Source of the DNA: DAOMFM01 sp035429825
GTDB taxonomy: Bacteria; Acidobacteriota; Blastocatellia; UBA7656; JADIYM01
Assembly: GCA_044224215.1 (NCBI GenBank)
Contig: JBGAKX010000103.1
Location: forward strand, 1 to 15,785
Reading direction: 5' to 3'
Length of the DNA: 15,785 bases
Part shown: positions 13,222 to 15,785 of the stretch, piece by piece
Layout: each line of letters opens with the position of its first letter
Position numbering within the stretch: position 1 is the stretch's first letter
The notes under the pieces: generated by a model
Seen by the model: the letters and a program-made list of their open reading frames with translations, nothing else
What the model was told of the DNA's origin: nothing
The model's database searches: none
Program-made: the position numbers and the translations under genes

Positions 13222-14078
13222 GAAACGGGTGCGGGACGCGGCTCGTGGTCGACGGACGAATCGTCGTCAGCCAGAGCGTCGGCGGGCCTGCGCCGTGCGC
13301 GGCGCCACATGAACATCATCAACGCGAGACCGCCGAGCCCACAGACGGTCGCTATCAGTTGCGACGTCGACAATCCGGTCGCAGTCGTCCATCCCCAGAC
13401 ATCACCGCGAGGATCGTCCCGCCAGAACTCGAGCGTGAAGCGAACCGCCGAATACAGCACGAGGTACGCAAGCACGACCTGGCCGGTGAACGCGCGATGC
13501 TTTCGGAGCCATAGCAGGAACAGGAAGATGCCAAGCGTGAGCGCGGACTCGTAGAGTTGGACGGGATGCAGATGCACGCCGATCGGCACGCCCGTGTAGG
13601 TGTGGGCCGCCGCGGTGAACTCGACTCCCCACGGCAACGAGCACTCGGTGCCCCAGCAACAGCCAGCCGAAAAACAGCCGAGGCGTCCGATCGCCTGCCC
13701 GATGGCTATTGCCGGCGCGAAGGCGTCGGCGACCGTCCACCACGGCATCTTGTAAAGCCTTGCGAGCAGGATACTTGCAGTGAACGCGCCGAGAAAGCCG
13801 CCGAAATACACGCCGCCCGAGCCCCAGAATTCGCGCGAGAAGAAGTGTTCCGGCTTGAGCAGCCAGGGGTCGGTGATGACCATCAGCAGCTTGGAGCCGA
13901 CGAGCGAGGCGCCGATGGTGTAGAGCGCAAGGTCGTAGATCCGGTTCCGGTCCAGACCGTCCTTTTCGGCGAGCCGCATCGCCACGAAGAGCGACGTGAC
14001 GAACGACAGGGCCAGAAGCACCCCGTACGTCGGGATGGGATAGTTGAAGTACGGAACCCGGAAGAGTTCGGGAAACAT
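13218..14078 (-). CDS. lgt: Prolipoprotein diacylglyceryl transferase Lgt
   Basis: Lgt is the inner-membrane enzyme that attaches diacylglycerol from phosphatidylglycerol to the lipobox cysteine of prolipoproteins. The 286-residue protein has about seven hydrophobic segments, for example GVLLALSFVTSLFVAM, VYFGGFLGAFTASILLA and VVLAYLVLYSAV. Conserved features are PTYGVLLAL near the N-terminus, GRLGCFSAGCCWG (131-143, with the essential R132), HPVQLYES (171-178) and VRFTLEFWR (212-220). The Cys-rich form of the central motif is a known variant of GRxGNFxNGE. I prefer ATG 14078 because the family begins M-x-P-x-L-F and AGGA lies eight bases before it; ATG 14087 is in frame but has GGTAGG directly abutting it. 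It is the first gene of the operon with rluD. Confidence 0.95.
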   Translation of the reverse strand: MFPELFRVPYFNYPIPTYGVLLALSFVTSLFVAMRLAEKDGLDRNRIYDLALYTIGASLVGSKLLMVITDPWLLKPEHFFSREFWGSGGVYFGGFLGAFTASILLARLYKMPWWTVADAFAPAIAIGQAIGRLGCFSAGCCWGTECSLPWGVEFTAAAHTYTGVPIGVHLHPVQLYESALTLGIFLFLLWLRKHRAFTGQVVLAYLVLYSAVRFTLEFWRDDPRGDVWGWTTATGLSTSQLIATVCGLGGLALMMFMWRRARRRPADALADDDSSVDHEPRPAPVS

Positions 14079-14155
14079 GCGCCGCATCCTACCATAATCT
14101 TGGAGTGTTCTGCCCGCACCGCATCCGCTGCAGACTGAGACACTTCCGCCGGTGC

Positions 14156-14184
14156 TTTCAATCCCCCGGACGCCAGCCTATAAT
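14156..14184 (+). promoter_or_regulatory. Sigma-70-like promoter for the nfeD-SPFH pair
   Basis: A perfect TATAAT at 14179-14184 stands 17 bases after TTTCAA (14156-14161; 3 of 6 to TTGACA). Transcription starting near 14191 gives a leader of about 26 bases before ATG 14217. No Shine-Dalgarno sequence is visible in that leader, which is C-rich. It faces away from lgt. Confidence 0.6.
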
Positions 14185-14216
14185 CCCCCCCGCCACCCCA
14201 GCAACACCCGATCACT

Positions 14217-14687
14217 ATGGAATACCTGTGGATAGCGTGGGTCATCGCCGGAATCGCGTTTGCGATTGCGGAGGTGTTCACCCTCGGATTTGTGCTCCTG
14301 TGGTTCGGCGTCGGCGCCATTGCCGCCAGTCTCGTCGCGCTTGCGGGATTCAGTGTGACCATTCAGGTCGTGGTGTTCCTTGTCGTCTCGATCGTCCTGA
14401 CGATCGCGTCGCGAACCATCTTTGACGCGACACTGCTCCGAAACCGTACGCCGAAGCTGAAAATGGGTGTCGACGCGCTTCCAGGGCAGATTGGGACGGT
14501 GGTGGAACCGAGCAAAGGCGCGCTCGCGGAAGGCGCCGTCAAGGTCGTCGGCGCGACGTGGACGGCGTTCCCGGTCGACGGCGAGGAACCGCTCGAGGTC
14601 GGAGATCGCGTCACCGTGGACCGCGTCGAGGGGTCGACGATCTACGTCCGCCGCTCGCCGTCGTCCGAACCGACGTGGCGCTCATAA
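14217..14687 (+). CDS. nfeD: NfeD-like membrane protein (short form, YbbJ-like)
   Basis: Short NfeD proteins are partners of SPFH/stomatin-type proteins and are thought to help organise membrane microdomains. The 156-residue protein has two or three hydrophobic segments (about 5-30, 32-45 and 48-66) and a C-terminal OB-fold-like soluble domain (about 85-146) with GQIGTVVEPSKGALAEGAVK, GATWTAFPVDGEEPLEVGDR and VTVDRVEGSTIYVRR, the family signature. It lacks the ClpP-like protease domain of long NfeD proteins. A promoter with TATAAT lies just upstream and no ribosome binding site is seen, so it may start with weak or leader-independent initiation. The SPFH gene follows 33 bases later in the same direction. 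Confidence 0.92.
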   Translation: MEYLWIAWVIAGIAFAIAEVFTLGFVLLWFGVGAIAASLVALAGFSVTIQVVVFLVVSIVLTIASRTIFDATLLRNRTPKLKMGVDALPGQIGTVVEPSKGALAEGAVKVVGATWTAFPVDGEEPLEVGDRVTVDRVEGSTIYVRRSPSSEPTWRS

Positions 14688-14720
14688 CCTCAATTCCCGG
14701 AATGGCTTGAAGGAGGGTCC

Positions 14721-15770
14721 ATGGCTGGTTTCATGGCTGTGCTTTTTCTGTTCGTCGTCCTCGCGCTGATCATCATCGCGATCAAGACGGTTCGAATCGT
14801 TCCCCAGGCGACGGTGCTCATCGTCGAGAAACTTGGCCGCTTCAGCCGTGTCGCCGACAGCGGGCTCCACATCCTGATCCCCTTTTTCGACCGGCCTCGG
14901 TCGGTCTACTGGACGGGTGTTCGCCCGGGCCTGATCCAGATCGATCTGCGCGAGCAGTTCACGGACCTGCCGCTTCAGCCGGTGATCACAAAGGACAACG
15001 TCACGATCGCGGTCGACTCGATCGTCTACTGGCAGATCACAGACCCTATCAAGGCGGTCTACGAGGTGGGAGACCTGACCGGCGGCATCATGCAGCTGAC
15101 GCTGACGGCGATGCGGAACGTCATCGGCGAGCTCGAGCTCGACCACACGCTGTCGTCGCGCGAGACGATCAACACCAAGCTCCGCATGGTGCTCGACGAG
15201 GCGACGCATCGATGGGGCGTCAAGGTGATCCGTGTCGAGGTCCGAAACATCAACCCGCCCGAAGACGTCCGTGTCACGATGGAGAAGCAGATGACGGCGG
15301 AACGCAACCGGCGCGCGCTCGTCCTGCAGGCAGACGGCGAGCGTCAGGCGGCCATCACGCGCGCGGAGGGCGAGAAACAGTCTGCGATCACACGCGCCGA
15401 GGGAGACAAGCAGTCGAATATCCTGCGCGCGCAGGGCGCGGCGGAGTCGAGGCTTGCGCAGGCGGAGGCCGAAGCCAAGGCGATCCAGCAGGTCGCTTCG
15501 TCGATCAGCGGCGTCGGAAATCCGGCGCAGTACCTGATGACGATGCGCTACATCGAATCGCTGAAGGAGATGGCCGGCGCGCGGAACTCCAAGATCGTGT
15601 TCATGCCATTCGAGGCATCGGCGATCCTGTCGTCAGTCGGCGCGATCCGCCAGATGTTCTCCGAACAGCCTGGGGACGAGGCGTCCGACGATCCGCAGCC
15701 GGTGAACCTGCCGCCGCAGCAACAGCAGCAGGAGGTCATCGTTCCGCGACCTCGAACACCCTACCGGTAG
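14721..15770 (+). CDS. qmcA: SPFH/stomatin-family membrane protein (QmcA/slipin-like)
   Basis: SPFH proteins form membrane-anchored oligomeric rings linked to membrane domains and proteolysis control; the exact job here is unknown. The 349-residue protein has one N-terminal membrane segment (about 4-21), then the SPFH/Band-7 domain (about 22-190) with VPQATVLIVEKLGRFSRVAD, KDNVTIAVDSIVYWQITDP and RWGVKVIRVEVRNINPPEDV. A long Ala/Glu/Gln coiled coil (about 190-262) follows, with three near-repeats AITRAEGEKQS, AITRAEGDKQS and NILRAQGAAES. The tail is Pro/Gln-rich (NLPPQQQQQEV). AAGGAGGG (14710-14717) lies three bases before ATG. The NfeD-SPFH order matches the E. coli ybbJ-qmcA pair. Confidence 0.95.
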   Translation: MAGFMAVLFLFVVLALIIIAIKTVRIVPQATVLIVEKLGRFSRVADSGLHILIPFFDRPRSVYWTGVRPGLIQIDLREQFTDLPLQPVITKDNVTIAVDSIVYWQITDPIKAVYEVGDLTGGIMQLTLTAMRNVIGELELDHTLSSRETINTKLRMVLDEATHRWGVKVIRVEVRNINPPEDVRVTMEKQMTAERNRRALVLQADGERQAAITRAEGEKQSAITRAEGDKQSNILRAQGAAESRLAQAEAEAKAIQQVASSISGVGNPAQYLMTMRYIESLKEMAGARNSKIVFMPFEASAILSSVGAIRQMFSEQPGDEASDDPQPVNLPPQQQQQEVIVPRPRTPYR

Positions 15771-15785
15771 AGCACGTTCTACGAT

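Overview
The window is a GC-rich (my impression is low-to-mid 60s percent), tightly packed bacterial chromosome segment with short intergenic gaps, 1- or 4-base stop/start overlaps and no insertion sequences, rRNA, tRNA or CRISPR visible. The mix of genes fits an Acidobacteriota-like bacterium: a large secreted protein with IPT/TIG-like repeats, a DUF4097-like putative adhesin, a GAF-PP2C (RsbU-like) phosphatase and an Lgt with a cysteine-rich GRLGCFSAGCCWG motif. That placement is inference only. The organism is probably a selenocysteine user.

Region 1 (1-3145, minus strand) is a housekeeping operon read right to left: cyclophilin-type prolyl isomerase, tsaD (tRNA t6A synthesis), ribD (riboflavin synthesis) and rsmA/ksgA (16S rRNA dimethylation, running off the left edge). 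The last three overlap by 4 and 1 bases, so they are probably translationally coupled.

Region 2 (3244-3545, plus strand) holds the most notable gene. It is a 79-residue SelW/Rdx-like redox protein whose CxxU selenocysteine is encoded by an in-frame TGA at 3336-3338. A strong ribosome binding site precedes the ATG at 3306. A two-tier stem-loop that fits a bacterial SECIS element lies directly after the TGA. A standard gene caller would break this gene or miss it. Its base composition (about 51 percent GC by hand count) is clearly lower than its surroundings. A small acidic protein of unknown function (3574-3900, minus) faces it.

Region 3 (3941-7880, plus) has a promoter, a 963-residue exported protein (beta-propeller followed by about five IPT-like repeats) and a coupled exported DUF4097-like protein. 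Region 4 has a GAF-PP2C phosphatase (7912-9216, minus) divergent from a small exported protein (9298-9882, plus). The latter abuts, stop to stop, a membrane fatty acid desaturase (9883-10749, minus). The desaturase N-terminus is interrupted by a diverged 70-base tandem duplication that shifts the reading frame.

Region 5 has a DacB/PBP4-type peptidase (11013-12308, plus) overlapping tail to tail with an lgt-rluD operon (minus). Last comes an nfeD-SPFH (QmcA-like) membrane pair (14217-15770, plus) behind a promoter with a perfect TATAAT box. Envelope work links several genes: lgt makes lipoproteins, dacB trims peptidoglycan, the desaturase modifies membrane lipids, and NfeD/SPFH organise membrane domains.
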